Below are positions 1 through 9,040 of a stretch of 64,000 nucleotides of DNA, piece by piece. Positions within the stretch are counted from its first letter, which is position 1. The number at the start of each line of letters is the position of its first letter. The position numbers and the translations under genes are program-made. A model generated the notes under the pieces. The model was given only the letters and a program-made list of their open reading frames with translations, made no database searches and was not told the DNA's origin. The stretch comes from Rhabdaerophilum calidifontis (lineage in GTDB: Bacteria > Pseudomonadota > Alphaproteobacteria > Rhizobiales > Beijerinckiaceae). The DNA is taken from contig NZ_VTRS01000002.1 in NCBI RefSeq assembly GCF_008641065.1, positions 62,001 to 126,000 of the forward strand. Direction: 5' to 3'.

Positions 1-46
1 AGGTTCGCAAACTCCCGATTGGTCTCGAAATCTTTGGAGGTACACC

Positions 47-1243
47 ATGAAGCTCGTTAAGAGCCTTCTCCTGGGCTCCGCCGCCGGCCTCGTTGCCGTC
101 GCGGGCGCCTCGGCTGCCGATCTCGGCGTCAAGAAGCCGTCGGCTGTTGAGTATGTGAAGACCTGCCCGACCTACGGCGCCGGCTTCTTCGTCGTTCCGG
201 GCACCACCTCGTGCCTGAAGCTCATCGGCCGCGTCCGCGCCGATTACATCTACAATAACCCGCAGACCCGTGCGGCTCAGGCGTTCCGCTGGCGCGCCCG
301 CGGCTATGTCGGCTACGATCACCGCACCGCGACCGAGTACGGCCTGCTCCGCACCTATGTCCGCGCGTTCTTCAACCACGACACCGGCGCCGACTCGACC
401 CCGACGCTCGAGTACGCCTTCATCCAGTTCGGCGGCCTCACCGTCGGCCGCGTGACCCCGGCCTTCGAGCATGGCTGGCTCCAGTTCTACGGCACCTCGG
501 GCCAGTACTGGGGTGGCTACCACTCGGATATCACCTATGTGAACTCGATCGGCTACACCTTCAACTTCGGCGGCGGCTGGTCGGCCACCGTTGCGCTTGA
601 GGATCCGATGAACCGCCGTTCGACGATCCTGATCGGCGGCACCTATGGCGGCCAGCGCCTCCCCGACGCGACCTTCGCGATCACCGGCAACCAGAGCTGG
701 GGTGAAGTGAAGCTCGCGGCCGCGGTCCGCGAAGTCATCGGCTCGAACTCGACCACGGGCGATTCCGAGCTCGGCTACGCCTTCACCGCCGGCGCGAAGA
801 TCTTCCTGCCGATGCTGTCGAAGGGCTCGAACATCTGGGCGAGCTTCTCGTATGGCCGCGGCGCCACCTCGTACACCCACGCCCTCGGCGCGGGCACGAT
901 CGCCGATCGCACGCTCACGGTTGCCGACGCGACCGTCACGGCGGCCGGCCTGAAGCTGACGACCTCGTGGTCGGTTGCCGGTGCGGTGCAGTACTTCTTC
1001 ACCCCGACCGTCTCGGCCTCGCTCGGCGGTGCCTATGGCCGTCACGATCCGTTCGGCGGCGGCAACACCGCCACCACCTATGTCGTCGCCGGCCAGCTCG
1101 CCTGGACCCCGGTCGCCGGCTTCCTGATCGGCACGGAAGTGGCCTATCGCCACATCTCCACCAAGGGCACCACGTCGATCGACGCTGGCCCGATCGACAA
1201 CCAGGACGTTGTCGGCCGTATCCGCTTCCAGCGCGACTTCTAA
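47..1243 (+). CDS. Outer-membrane porin (rhizobial Omp2/porin family)
   Basis: A 398-residue precursor of a trimeric beta-barrel porin that lets small hydrophilic solutes cross the outer membrane. Residues 1-23 form a Sec signal peptide (KxxLLLGSAAGLVAVAGASA) followed by the mature start ADLGVKKP, typical of Hyphomicrobiales porins. The conserved N-terminal part has two cysteines (about residues 40 and 56) around GAGFFVVPGTTSCLKLIGRV, and the last residue is Phe, the usual barrel-assembly signal. The start is fixed by GGAGG at 36-40, six bases before the ATG. Codons are strongly C-ending, suggesting high expression, and a strong terminator follows directly. The substrate range cannot be told from sequence. 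Confidence 0.95.
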   Translation: MKLVKSLLLGSAAGLVAVAGASAADLGVKKPSAVEYVKTCPTYGAGFFVVPGTTSCLKLIGRVRADYIYNNPQTRAAQAFRWRARGYVGYDHRTATEYGLLRTYVRAFFNHDTGADSTPTLEYAFIQFGGLTVGRVTPAFEHGWLQFYGTSGQYWGGYHSDITYVNSIGYTFNFGGGWSATVALEDPMNRRSTILIGGTYGGQRLPDATFAITGNQSWGEVKLAAAVREVIGSNSTTGDSELGYAFTAGAKIFLPMLSKGSNIWASFSYGRGATSYTHALGAGTIADRTLTVADATVTAAGLKLTTSWSVAGAVQYFFTPTVSASLGGAYGRHDPFGGGNTATTYVVAGQLAWTPVAGFLIGTEVAYRHISTKGTTSIDAGPIDNQDVVGRIRFQRDF

Positions 1244-1270
1244 TCGATCCTTGCGGATTGGTACCGGATC

Positions 1271-1300
1271 GGGGGGCCTCACGGCCCCCCTTTTCGTTTT
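1271..1300 (+). terminator. Rho-independent terminator after the porin gene
   Basis: An 8-bp perfect stem (GGGGGGCC at 1271-1278, GGCCCCCC at 1283-1290) with a TCAC loop is followed at once by TTTTCGTTTT. It lies 27 bases past the porin stop and separates the porin from the OmpA-like gene. Confidence 0.9.
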
Positions 1301-1412
1301 CGACCCGTCTTACGCCCTATTGACGCCGGCTTGGCCGGTGTGAACATTGTGCGCCGCAGGGACAGGCGGCGGATCGCGCGGGTTCCGCGCCGGGCAGCAC
1401 GGAGAGACAGGC

Positions 1413-3170
1413 ATGTGCCAGCCGCGCCGATGGGGCCTCGGGCTCCCGTTCCTCCTGCTTCTCGTCGTGCTTGCGGCGTTGTGGCGCCAGGGCGGCGTCG
1501 AGGCGGATCTCGCCCGCCGCGCCACCGACGCGCTCGCCCGTGCCGGTCATGGCTGGGCCGGGATCGTGCTCGCCGGCCGCGATGCGACCCTCACCGGGGA
1601 GGCTGCCGATTCCAAGGCGCGGGGTGCCGCGCAGGCCCTTGCCGGCCAGGTCTCCGGGATCCGCCGGGCCGCGGACGGAACAACCCTGCTCGCCGAGGCC
1701 AGCCCCTTCACCTTCACCGCGATCCGCGACGGCGCCCGGCTGGGCCTCGGCGGCTTTGCACCGCCGGGCGAGGCCGCCGCCCTCGTGGCGGCGGCGCGCC
1801 GCCTCCTGCCCGATGCCGTGATCGACGATCAGCTCAAGCCCGCGCGCGGCGCGCCGGCGGGGTTCGGCGCGGCGGCGGCCTTCGGGCTCGCGGAGCTTGC
1901 CCGGCTCGAACAGGGCACGCTGTCCGTCTCAGGCCAGATGCTTTCGCTCACCGGCCGCGCGGCGGATTTCGCCACCTTCGATGCGCTTCGCGCCCGGCTC
2001 GCGGCGCCGCCGGCGGGCTTCACGGTCGTGCGCGGGCTTGGGGATGGCGATATTCTCCCCCCGCGCGTCCGGCCGTTCACCTTCACCGCCGAGAAGGGCG
2101 CCGGCGGGCTGGTCCTGTCGGGCTTCGTTCCGGGCGAGGCGGCGCGCGCGGCGATCCTCGGCGCGGCGCGGGCGCTGGGCGGCGCGGTGACGGATTCGCT
2201 GCGGGTTGCCGATGGTGCGCCGGCGGGGGATTGGGCCGGCGCCGCCACCCGCCTCCTCGGCGAACTCGGGCGGCTCGAGAGCGGCCGCGCCGCGCTGACC
2301 GATGACAGGATCGCGATCGTCGGCCGGGGAGGCGACAGCATCGCCGCCGATGACATCCGCGCTGGCCTCGGCCGGCTGCCGCCGGGCTTCACAATCTCGG
2401 AGATCGCGGTCGAATCGCGGGCGATCCGTCCCTATCTGTTCAATGCCACGCGCAGCGAGGGGGGGCTGGCGCTCTCCGGCTTCGTGCCGGATGCCCGGAC
2501 CCGCGCCGAGATTCTTGCCTTCGCCCGGCGCCATTTCGAACGCGAGACGATCGATGACCGCCTTCAGGAGGGGATCGGCGCGCCGGCGGATTTCCTCGCC
2601 GCGGTGCGGGCCGGGCTCGCCGGGCTGTCGCGGCTCGCGCCGGGCGCCTCGCTGTCGCTCTCGAATCTCGATGCCGCGCTGCGCGGGCTCGCCCTGCTCG
2701 ATTTCGCGCGCGAGGAGGTGGCCGCCGATTTCCGCCGCGAGGTCCCGGCCGGGTTCGCGAGCCGCATCGAGGTTGCGACCGCGCCGCTGCCGCCGCCGAT
2801 CCTCGCCGCGCCCGAATGCCAGCTGCTCTATCAGGAGGCGCTCGCGCGCGGCACCATCCATTTCCGCACCGGATCGGCGGATCTGTCGCCGGAATCGCGC
2901 GGGCTGCTCGACAGGCTCGCCATCGTCACGCTGCGCTGCGTCAACGCGCGGATCGAGATCGCCGGCCATACGGATTCGGACGGCCAGCCGCAGGCCAATG
3001 CCGAATTGTCGCGCCGCCGTGCCGAGGTCGTCGCGGGATATCTGATCCGCGCCGGCGTTCCCGCATCCCGGCTCGAGGCCGTCGGCTACGGCCAGACCCT
3101 GCCGGTGGCGCCGAACGACACGGCCGAGAACAAGGCCCGCAACCGGCGCATCGAATTCGTCGTGAAATGA
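1413..3170 (+). CDS. OmpA-family protein with repeated BON-like periplasmic segments
   Basis: A 585-residue protein. The ATG at 1413 has GGAGAG at 1401-1406; an in-frame ATG at 1347 lacks a convincing site. Residues about 9-22 form one hydrophobic segment, a membrane anchor or uncleaved signal. The middle contains about three copies of a 125-130-residue unit that begins PFTFTA (or PYLFNA), continues with L-x-L-x-GF-P and ends near PAGF; these resemble divergent BON-like units. The last 115 residues are an OmpA C-terminal domain (HFRTGSADLSPES, then IEIAGHTDSDGQ, then LSRRRAEVV, then NRRIEF), which binds peptidoglycan. It probably links the envelope to the cell wall, as in BON-OmpA proteins of the ArfA kind, but the role is inferred. 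It is followed 10 bases later by the next gene. Confidence 0.85.
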   Translation: MCQPRRWGLGLPFLLLLVVLAALWRQGGVEADLARRATDALARAGHGWAGIVLAGRDATLTGEAADSKARGAAQALAGQVSGIRRAADGTTLLAEASPFTFTAIRDGARLGLGGFAPPGEAAALVAAARRLLPDAVIDDQLKPARGAPAGFGAAAAFGLAELARLEQGTLSVSGQMLSLTGRAADFATFDALRARLAAPPAGFTVVRGLGDGDILPPRVRPFTFTAEKGAGGLVLSGFVPGEAARAAILGAARALGGAVTDSLRVADGAPAGDWAGAATRLLGELGRLESGRAALTDDRIAIVGRGGDSIAADDIRAGLGRLPPGFTISEIAVESRAIRPYLFNATRSEGGLALSGFVPDARTRAEILAFARRHFERETIDDRLQEGIGAPADFLAAVRAGLAGLSRLAPGASLSLSNLDAALRGLALLDFAREEVAADFRREVPAGFASRIEVATAPLPPPILAAPECQLLYQEALARGTIHFRTGSADLSPESRGLLDRLAIVTLRCVNARIEIAGHTDSDGQPQANAELSRRRAEVVAGYLIRAGVPASRLEAVGYGQTLPVAPNDTAENKARNRRIEFVVK

Positions 3171-3180
3171 GGAAGCGGCC

Positions 3181-4317
3181 ATGGCTTACCTGATCTCGGC
3201 CTTCGCGGTCTGGCTGCTGCTGGCGCTGCTCCTCGGCCTCGCGGTGGGAGGCATCACTGGTGCGCGGGGCGCCGGCGGCGGCTGGCGGGGCCTGCTGCCC
3301 TGGCTCGCCGGGCTGGCTGCGGGCGCTCTGGTCGCCTGGGCGCAGATCCTGCCCGGCCGCGCCGGGCTCTGGTTCGATCTCGCGCTCCTGATGCTTGCGG
3401 CTTATCTCCTCGGCTGTGGGCTCGCCTGCCTGCTGCGCTGGCGGCTCGCCGTCCGGCCAGAGCCTGCCCCGGCGCCTCTGGCCGCCGCTGCACCGCCCAG
3501 ATTCCCGTCTCCTACGGACCCGATTCCCGCGCGCGAGATGCCGGTCGAGCCCGCGAAGGCAGCGCCACCCGCCGCGGCCGAGGCGCTGGAGCAGGCGATC
3601 ACCGGCCTTTCCGCGCCGCGCGGCGGCGTGCCCGACGATCTGACCCGGATCTACGGCATCGATGCGGAAACCGCGGCGCGGCTCAACGCGCTCGGTCTCT
3701 ACCATTTCGACCAGATTGCGCGGCTGACGCCGGGGCAGCGCCGCTGGCTGTTCCGCCAGCTCGGCCATGGCGGCCGGTTCCCGAGCTGGTGGTGGCGCTG
3801 GCGCTTCGACGCCGAGCAGATCCTCGCCGGCCGCGATCCCCGGATCGAGGCGGCCGTGCCGCTGGCGGGGCCGGAATCGACCCGCATGCCGGCCCCGACG
3901 GTCCGCTCCGACCCGACGGCGATCGAAGGCACGCGCCCGGCCGGCCTTCCGGCGCCGCGCGGTGGCCAGGCCGACGACCTGAAGCGCATCCGCGGGATCG
4001 GCCGGCAGAACGAGGGCCGCCTGCACGGCCTCGGCATCTGGCATTTCGACCAGATTGCCGCCTGGAATGCCGAGGAGGCGGCCTGGATCGGCAGCTATCT
4101 CGCCTTTCCGGGCCGGATAGAGCGCGAGGACTGGATCGGCCAGGCCAGGGTTCTGGCCGCCGGCGCCGAGACCGCGTTCTCGAAGCGCGTCGATGCCGGC
4201 GAGGTCGCGACCTCGCGCGACGAGGCCGGCGATGACGGGCAGGGCAATGTGGAGCCGCCGCCGGGTGCGCCTCCTGCCGCGGGCAAGGGGGGGAGGGCGC
4301 GCAAGCCGAAGAGCTGA
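3181..4317 (+). CDS. Membrane protein with two helix-hairpin-helix-like (predicted flap-endonuclease-type) repeats
   Basis: A 378-residue protein. The first 85 residues hold about three hydrophobic helices. After a proline/alanine-rich linker come two copies of the same small domain: copy 1 starts DDLTRIYGIDAETAARLNALG and copy 2 starts DDLKRIRGIGRQNEGRLHGLG, each followed by YHFDQIA or WHFDQIA. The second copy is the better match to the C-terminal helix-hairpin-helix-like domain found fused to NADH dehydrogenase E-type and other alphaproteobacterial membrane proteins. It ends in a Lys/Gly/Pro-rich tail. It sits 10 bases after the OmpA-like gene, so the two are probably co-transcribed. A function in DNA or nucleotide binding is only suggested by the fold. 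Confidence 0.75.
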   Translation: MAYLISAFAVWLLLALLLGLAVGGITGARGAGGGWRGLLPWLAGLAAGALVAWAQILPGRAGLWFDLALLMLAAYLLGCGLACLLRWRLAVRPEPAPAPLAAAAPPRFPSPTDPIPAREMPVEPAKAAPPAAAEALEQAITGLSAPRGGVPDDLTRIYGIDAETAARLNALGLYHFDQIARLTPGQRRWLFRQLGHGGRFPSWWWRWRFDAEQILAGRDPRIEAAVPLAGPESTRMPAPTVRSDPTAIEGTRPAGLPAPRGGQADDLKRIRGIGRQNEGRLHGLGIWHFDQIAAWNAEEAAWIGSYLAFPGRIEREDWIGQARVLAAGAETAFSKRVDAGEVATSRDEAGDDGQGNVEPPPGAPPAAGKGGRARKPKS

Positions 4318-4434
4318 GCGGCACCGCCAGCCCGCCCATGCCGGCGCGCCTTGCGAGCAGGTTGGTTCCGGGTGATCGGAAGAGATACGGCGGCGCCGGA
4401 TGGGCGCACCCGTTCCGTTCGGCCGGGATGCGCC

Positions 4435-5355
4435 CTAGCCGCAGCGCTCGACGAAATCGCGGATTGCGGCGATGGTCGGCGCATCCTCCAGCAGCGGCGC
4501 GTGGCCTTGATAGGGCACTTCATGCAACCGCGCATCCGGATGGCGCGCCACCATTTCCTCGGCGGTCCGGCGCGCGAGAATGTCGCTCAATTCGCCGCGG
4601 ATGACGAGGAGCCGCGCGTGCGCCAGAGTCGCGAATTGCGGCCAGAGCGGCGGGATCGGCCTTTCGAGATCGAGATCGGCGAGCGTGCGCATGAGGTTGA
4701 CGTCGTAGCGGGGGATGAGGCGCCCGCTCTCCTCCCGCCAGGTCCGCTCCGCGAAGCGCAGCCAGGCCGCCTCGTCCGTATCCGTGAAATGCGTACCGAA
4801 GAGCTGCCGGAGGATCAGCATCGCCTCGGGAAAATCGCGCGGCGCCGGCATCTTGCCGACATAGGAGCGGATCCGCGCGAGGCCCCGCGGCTCGATCACC
4901 GCGCCGATATCGTTGAGCACAGCGCCGGCGATCATCTCCGGCCGCGCGATGCCCATCAGCATGGTGAGGAGGCCGCCGCGCGAGGTGCCGAGGAAGATCG
5001 CGCGCTCGATTCCGAACGCGACCAGCACCTGCTGGAGATCGTCGAGTTCCACCTTGAGATCGTAGTTCCGCCAATCGGGATCGTATTCCGAGGCGCCGCG
5101 GCCGCGGCTGTCGAGCGCCATCACGAAGCGGTTGCCGGTTTCGGCGAGCGCGCGGCCGATCATGTCGAAATCCGCGCCGCAGCGCGTCAGTCCCGGCAGG
5201 CAGACCACCGGCAGCCGCGCGCTCGCCGCCGCGCCGAGCGTCGCGACATGGAGCCGCAGCCCGTCACGCGCGGTGACGAAGCGCGAATTCCAGGCGTGGT
5301 TCGGCACCACGAGATGGAGGTTCGCGGTGGATCTGGTCTTCTCGCGCGTCGGCAT
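4435..5355 (-). CDS. Alpha/beta-fold hydrolase
   Basis: A 306-residue cytoplasmic hydrolase of the alpha/beta superfamily. The nucleophile elbow is G-T-S-R-G in the stretch IFLGTSRGGLLTML, an earlier strand has VCLPGLTRCGADFD (oxyanion-hole region), and a late His lies in QGHAPLLEDAP, giving a plausible Ser-Asp-His triad. The open frame extends upstream into dapA, but the ATG at 5355 begins a sensible N terminus (MPTREKTRS). It is divergent from dapA with 133 bases between starts. The substrate is unknown; many homologues are annotated only as esterase or carboxylesterase. Confidence 0.85.
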   Translation of the reverse strand: MPTREKTRSTANLHLVVPNHAWNSRFVTARDGLRLHVATLGAAASARLPVVCLPGLTRCGADFDMIGRALAETGNRFVMALDSRGRGASEYDPDWRNYDLKVELDDLQQVLVAFGIERAIFLGTSRGGLLTMLMGIARPEMIAGAVLNDIGAVIEPRGLARIRSYVGKMPAPRDFPEAMLILRQLFGTHFTDTDEAAWLRFAERTWREESGRLIPRYDVNLMRTLADLDLERPIPPLWPQFATLAHARLLVIRGELSDILARRTAEEMVARHPDARLHEVPYQGHAPLLEDAPTIAAIRDFVERCG

Positions 5356-5488
5356 GGCGTCTCCGGGGCAGCGTTCCGCCTGTTTTAGCGGGCGGCGGCG
5401 CCGGCACAACCCGGCGCGGTGTTGACCTGCGCCGCGATACCGGAGAAAAGCGGGGTTTCCGACCTCCCCCTTGTTCTGGATCGACCCG

Positions 5489-6391
5489 ATGACCGCGCCT
5501 CCGAATGCCGCCCGCTTCCGTGGCTCGTTTACCGCGCTGGTGACGCCCTTCAAGGGCGGCGCGCCCGACGAGAAGGCATTCCGCGAGCATGTCGCCTGGC
5601 AGATCGCCGAGGGCACCAACGGCCTCGTGCCGGTCGGCACGACGGGGGAGAGCCCGACGCTGAGCCATGACGAGCACAAGCGGGTCGTCGAATGGTGCGT
5701 TTCCGAGGCGAAGGGCCGCGTACCCGTGATCGCCGGCGCGGGCTCGAACAATACCGCCGAGGCGATCGACCTCGCCCGCCATGCCGAGAAGGCCGGCGCC
5801 GATGCCCTGCTGGTCGTGACGCCCTATTACAACCGCCCGACGCAGGAGGGGCTCTACCGCCATTTCAAGGCGGTGAACGACGCGGTCTCGATTCCGATCT
5901 TCATCTACAACATCCCGCCGCGCTCGGTGGTGGACATGTCGAACGAAACCATGGCACGGCTGTTCGAGCTGAGGAACATCGCCGGCGTGAAGGATGCCAC
6001 CGCCAATCTCGCCCGCGTCAGCCAGCAGCGCTGGCTCGTCGGTGCCGATTTCATCCAGCTCTCCGGCGAGGACATGACCGCGCTCGCCTGGAACGCGGCC
6101 GGCGGCGTCGGCTGCATCTCGGTGGTCTCGAACGTGGCGCCGCGCCTCTGCGCCGATCTCCAGGCGGCCTGCCTCGCGGGCGATTACGCCAGGGCGCTCC
6201 AGATTCAGGATCGGCTGGTGCCGCTGCACGACGCGATCTTCCGCGAGCCCGGCCTCGCCGGTGCCAAGCACGCGCTGAGCCTGCTCGGCCGCATGAGCGA
6301 GGAGATCCGGCTGCCGATGCTGCCCGTGCAGCAGCAGGCGACGAAGGATGCCATCCGCACGGCGATGGTCCATGCCGGCCTGCTGAACTGA
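5489..6391 (+). CDS. dapA: 4-hydroxy-tetrahydrodipicolinate synthase
   Basis: A 300-residue TIM-barrel aldolase that condenses pyruvate with aspartate semialdehyde in lysine and diaminopimelate synthesis. GTTGESPT at residues 50-57 is the family signature. The Schiff-base lysine lies in GVKDATANL (about residue 167) and the catalytic tyrosine in YNIPPRS (about residue 140). The ATG at 5489 is preferred over a TTG at 5471. smpB starts one base after the stop codon, a pairing common in alphaproteobacteria. Length and motifs are normal, so this call is firm. Confidence 0.96.
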   Translation: MTAPPNAARFRGSFTALVTPFKGGAPDEKAFREHVAWQIAEGTNGLVPVGTTGESPTLSHDEHKRVVEWCVSEAKGRVPVIAGAGSNNTAEAIDLARHAEKAGADALLVVTPYYNRPTQEGLYRHFKAVNDAVSIPIFIYNIPPRSVVDMSNETMARLFELRNIAGVKDATANLARVSQQRWLVGADFIQLSGEDMTALAWNAAGGVGCISVVSNVAPRLCADLQAACLAGDYARALQIQDRLVPLHDAIFREPGLAGAKHALSLLGRMSEEIRLPMLPVQQQATKDAIRTAMVHAGLLN

Positions 6392-6392
6392 C

Positions 6393-6866
6393 ATGACGGC
6401 CCGCGACGAAGCGCGCTACAGGATCGCGGCCGACAATCGCAAGGCACGCTTCAACTACGAGATCCTCGAGCCGTTCGAGGCCGGCATCATGCTGACCGGA
6501 ACCGAGGTCAAATCGCTGCGCGGCGGCAAGGCCACGATCGGCGAGAGCTATGCCGCGATCGAGAACGGCGAACTCTATCTCATCAACGCCTATATTCCGG
6601 AATATCTGCAGGCGAACCGCTTCAACCACGAGCCGAAGCGGCCGCGGAAACTCCTGCTCCATCGCCGGCAGGTCGGCCGGCTGGCCGCGGCCCTCGAACG
6701 GGAGGGGCTGACGATCGTGCCGCTGAAGGTCTATTTCAACGAGAAGGGGCGCGCCAAGGTCGAGATCGCGCTGGCGCGCGGCAAGAAGCTGCACGACAAG
6801 CGCGAGACCGAGAAGGCGCGCGACTGGAAGCGCGAGCAGGGTCGGCTGCTGCGCGAGCGCGGCTGA
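6393..6866 (+). CDS. smpB: SsrA-binding protein SmpB
   Basis: A 157-residue protein that binds tmRNA and brings it to stalled ribosomes for trans-translation. The beta-barrel shows [20 protein letters not shown] followed by [15 protein letters not shown] and the RPRKLLLH segment. The C-terminal tail is rich in basic residues ([15 protein letters not shown]), as needed for decoding-centre contact. The gene starts one base after the dapA stop, so translation is likely coupled. The tmRNA gene itself was not seen in this window. Confidence 0.97.
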   Translation: MTARDEARYRIAADNRKARFNYEILEPFEAGIMLTGTEVKSLRGGKATIGESYAAIENGELYLINAYIPEYLQANRFNHEPKRPRKLLLHRRQVGRLAAALEREGLTIVPLKVYFNEKGRAKVEIALARGKKLHDKRETEKARDWKREQGRLLRERG

Positions 6867-6888
6867 ATCGGCTTGGCTCTGCCCGATT

Positions 6889-7518
6889 CTAGCCCAACTC
6901 CGCCCGGATGGCCGCGAATACCGCGCGGAACATCGCCGGCGTCAGCCGCCCGGTATTGGTGTTGTAGCGCGAGCAATGATAGCTCGAATGGAGCCGCACC
7001 GGCCCGATCGTCCGCGCGCCGCCATGCGCGAAAGGGTGGCGTGCGGGCGCGGCGCCCAGCGCGCGCACGGTTGAATCATGGGCGATCCGTCCGAGGGCGA
7101 GAATGGCCGCCAGGCGCTGCATCTGGCGCAAGGTCGCGGCGAGGAAGGGCCGGCAGCCGACGATTTCGGCGCCGGTCGGCTTGTTCTCCGGCGGCACGCA
7201 GCGCACGGCATTGGTGATGCGGCAATCGAGGAGTTCGAGCCCGTCCCCCGCCTGCGCGGCATAGGTGCCGCGCGCGAAGCCGAATTCCTGAAGCGTCGCG
7301 TAGAGCAGGTCGCCCGCGTAATCGCCGGTGAAGGGCCGCCCGGTGGCGTTGGCGCCGCGCAGACCGGGCGCCAGGCCGACGATCAGCAGCCGCGCATCGG
7401 CTGCCCCGAAGGAGGCGACCGGCGCGTTGTGCCAGCCCGGCTCGCGCTGGCGCCATTCCGCGCGGAACGCGGCGAGGCGCGGGCAGAGCGGGCAATCGCG
7501 CGGCGGCTCGGCCTCCAT
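6889..7518 (-). CDS. Uracil-DNA glycosylase, family 5 (UDGb), iron-sulfur type
   Basis: A 209-residue base-excision repair glycosylase that removes uracil and other deaminated bases from DNA. Motif A reads GLAPGLRGANATGRPFTGD (from residue 48), where Ala instead of a polar residue at the catalytic position is the hallmark of family 5. The late motif HSSYHCSRYNTNTGRLTP (from 177) matches the substrate-binding loop. Cys9, Cys12, Cys99 and Cys107 or Cys122 are candidates for the 4Fe-4S cluster. It is convergent with smpB, with 22 bases between stop codons, and lies 9 bases downstream of the NYN gene on the same strand. Confidence 0.9.
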   Translation of the reverse strand: MEAEPPRDCPLCPRLAAFRAEWRQREPGWHNAPVASFGAADARLLIVGLAPGLRGANATGRPFTGDYAGDLLYATLQEFGFARGTYAAQAGDGLELLDCRITNAVRCVPPENKPTGAEIVGCRPFLAATLRQMQRLAAILALGRIAHDSTVRALGAAPARHPFAHGGARTIGPVRLHSSYHCSRYNTNTGRLTPAMFRAVFAAIRAELG

Positions 7519-7527
7519 GCCCGGCGG

Positions 7528-8172
7528 TCAGCCCTCGTCGCGGTCGCGCGGCGGGCGACCGGCACTGGGACGCTCGATGAAGGCCGGCATCGCCGGGCGC
7601 GGCTCGCGGAACCCGCCCTCCGGGCGCGGCTCGCGCGGCGGCCGCTCGCCGGGATCGCGGCCGATCCGGGCCTGGAGATCGACAAGATCGAGGAACTGGT
7701 CGGCCTGCCGGCGCAGATCGTCGGCGATCATCGGCGGCTGGGTCGAGATCGTCGAGACCACCGAGACCCGGACGCCCTTGCGCTGCATCGCCTCGACGAG
7801 GCTGCGGAAATCGCCATCGCCGGAAAACAGGATCATGTGGTCGATGAAGGGCGCGAGCTCCATCGCGTCCACCGCGAGCTCGATATCCATGTTGCCCTTG
7901 ATCTTGCGCCGGCCCATCGCGTCGGTGAATTCCTTCACCGGCTTCGTCACAACGGCATAGCCGTTATAGTCGAGCCAGTCGATCAGCGGGCGGATCGAGG
8001 AATATTCCTGATCCTCGATCAGAGCCGTGTAATAGAACGCGCGAACGAGATAACCCTTTGACTGATATTCCTTGAGAAGCCTGCGGTAATCGATATCGAA
8101 ACCAAGCGTCTTCGAAGTTGCATAAAGATTGGCGCCGTCAATGAAGAGGGCAATCCGTTCAACGTTCTGCAT
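7528..8172 (-). CDS. NYN domain (LabA/DUF88-type) PIN-like protein
   Basis: A 214-residue protein of the NYN/LabA family, PIN-like folds with likely metal-dependent ribonuclease activity. The acidic site residues are visible: Asp12 in ALFIDGANLYATS, Asp96 in KGNMDIELAVDAM, and Asp119/Asp121 in FSGDGDF. The last 45 residues form a low-complexity Arg/Pro/Glu tail, probably disordered and possibly RNA-binding. The ATG at 8172 begins MQNVERIAL; the frame stays open upstream but that part is not protein-like. It is divergent from rpoZ. The target RNA is unknown. Confidence 0.85.
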   Translation of the reverse strand: MQNVERIALFIDGANLYATSKTLGFDIDYRRLLKEYQSKGYLVRAFYYTALIEDQEYSSIRPLIDWLDYNGYAVVTKPVKEFTDAMGRRKIKGNMDIELAVDAMELAPFIDHMILFSGDGDFRSLVEAMQRKGVRVSVVSTISTQPPMIADDLRRQADQFLDLVDLQARIGRDPGERPPREPRPEGGFREPRPAMPAFIERPSAGRPPRDRDEG

Positions 8173-8517
8173 TCTGTGTCCTGCTTTGCTCTCGCGCTCA
8201 AGAAATCCGTGCCGGATTTTGCCGATTCGGCGTCCCGGAAAGCGCTCATGCCTTGTTTTGACAGCCCATACCCGGTTAAAAACCGGTCTAGGTCGAATAT
8301 GTGCTCGCGCGCGGTATCGGGACGGCGGCATTAATGAAAGGCAACATGGGATTCAATCCATAAATTTGCAACAGGAAGATGGTCCTTGCGCGGGATAACT
8401 ATCCTGCGATTGTCTGCGCTTCGGGCCGAGGAGCCAAGGCGCTTGATGTCGCCGCCGCTTTCATGTAACGGCAGAACCTCCCAGGATTTTCCGGCTTTTT
8501 GAAGGAGCGAGGCGTCC
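8173..8517. promoter_or_regulatory. Divergent promoter region between the NYN gene and rpoZ
   Basis: A 345-base gap between divergent genes without a convincing coding frame. It must hold promoters for both. Visible elements are a perfect TTGACA at 8258-8263 without a matching -10 at normal spacing, a hairpin CCGGTT-AAA-AACCGG just after it (near 8272-8286), and a 12-bp palindrome GGATA-AC-TATCC at 8393-8404. A GAAGGAG ribosome-binding site lies just before the rpoZ ATG. None of the operators is assigned to a regulator. Confidence 0.4.
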
Positions 8518-8916
8518 ATGGCCCGCGTGACCGTCGAAGATTGCGTCGACAAGGTGGAGAACCGGTTCGAACTGGTCCTGCTCGCGAGCCACCGCGCGCG
8601 GATGCTCTCCTCGGGCGCGCAGCCGCTCGTGACGCGTGACCGCGACAAGAACCCGGTCGTCGCCTTGCGCGAGATCGCCGATGAGCGGCTTTCGCCCGGC
8701 GACCTCAAGGAGGATTTCATCCATTCGCTGCAGAAATTCGTCGAGGTCGACGAACCCGAACCCGAGGCGGTTCCGCGCCTGCTGGGCGCGCAGGCGGCGC
8801 CTTCGGTTTCGGAGGTCGATGACAGCGACGTCTCGTTCGATCGCATGTCGGAGGAGGATCTGCTGCGCGGCCTCGACGGGCTCGTGCCCCCTTCGGAGAC
8901 CGACGACGAGGATTGA
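8518..8916 (+). CDS. rpoZ: RNA polymerase omega subunit
   Basis: A 132-residue omega subunit, which helps assemble RNA polymerase by holding the beta' subunit and forms part of a ppGpp site. The family start [20 protein letters not shown] and the motif [11 protein letters not shown] are present, followed by [12 protein letters not shown]. The C-terminal half is acidic and variable, as in other alphaproteobacteria. It lies directly upstream of the ppGpp synthetase gene rsh, a classic rpoZ-spoT arrangement. Confidence 0.96.
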   Translation: MARVTVEDCVDKVENRFELVLLASHRARMLSSGAQPLVTRDRDKNPVVALREIADERLSPGDLKEDFIHSLQKFVEVDEPEPEAVPRLLGAQAAPSVSEVDDSDVSFDRMSEEDLLRGLDGLVPPSETDDED

Positions 8917-8963
8917 GCGCGCGCCGCGGTTGCGTGTCGTGCAATTCTCGCCATACTGATCGA

Positions 8964-8993
8964 GGCGGTGCGGTCGAACGCGCCGCCTTTTTC
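8964..8993 (+). terminator. Terminator-like hairpin between rpoZ and rsh
   Basis: GGCGGTGCG (8964-8972) pairs with CGCGCCGCC (8979-8987) with one G-U type pair, followed by five T residues. It lies 48 bases after rpoZ and 48 bases before the rsh ATG, so it may partly terminate rpoZ transcripts or attenuate rsh. Confidence 0.65.
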
Positions 8994-9040
8994 GTCCGCC
9001 GGCAGTGGCGGTCAGGTTCTCGCGCGGGGTTCCGACGCGC

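Noticed and set aside
5356-5751. Longer N terminus for the alpha/beta hydrolase, reading from 5751.
   Set aside because: The extension would overlap dapA and shows no family similarity; ATG 5355 gives a normal hydrolase start.
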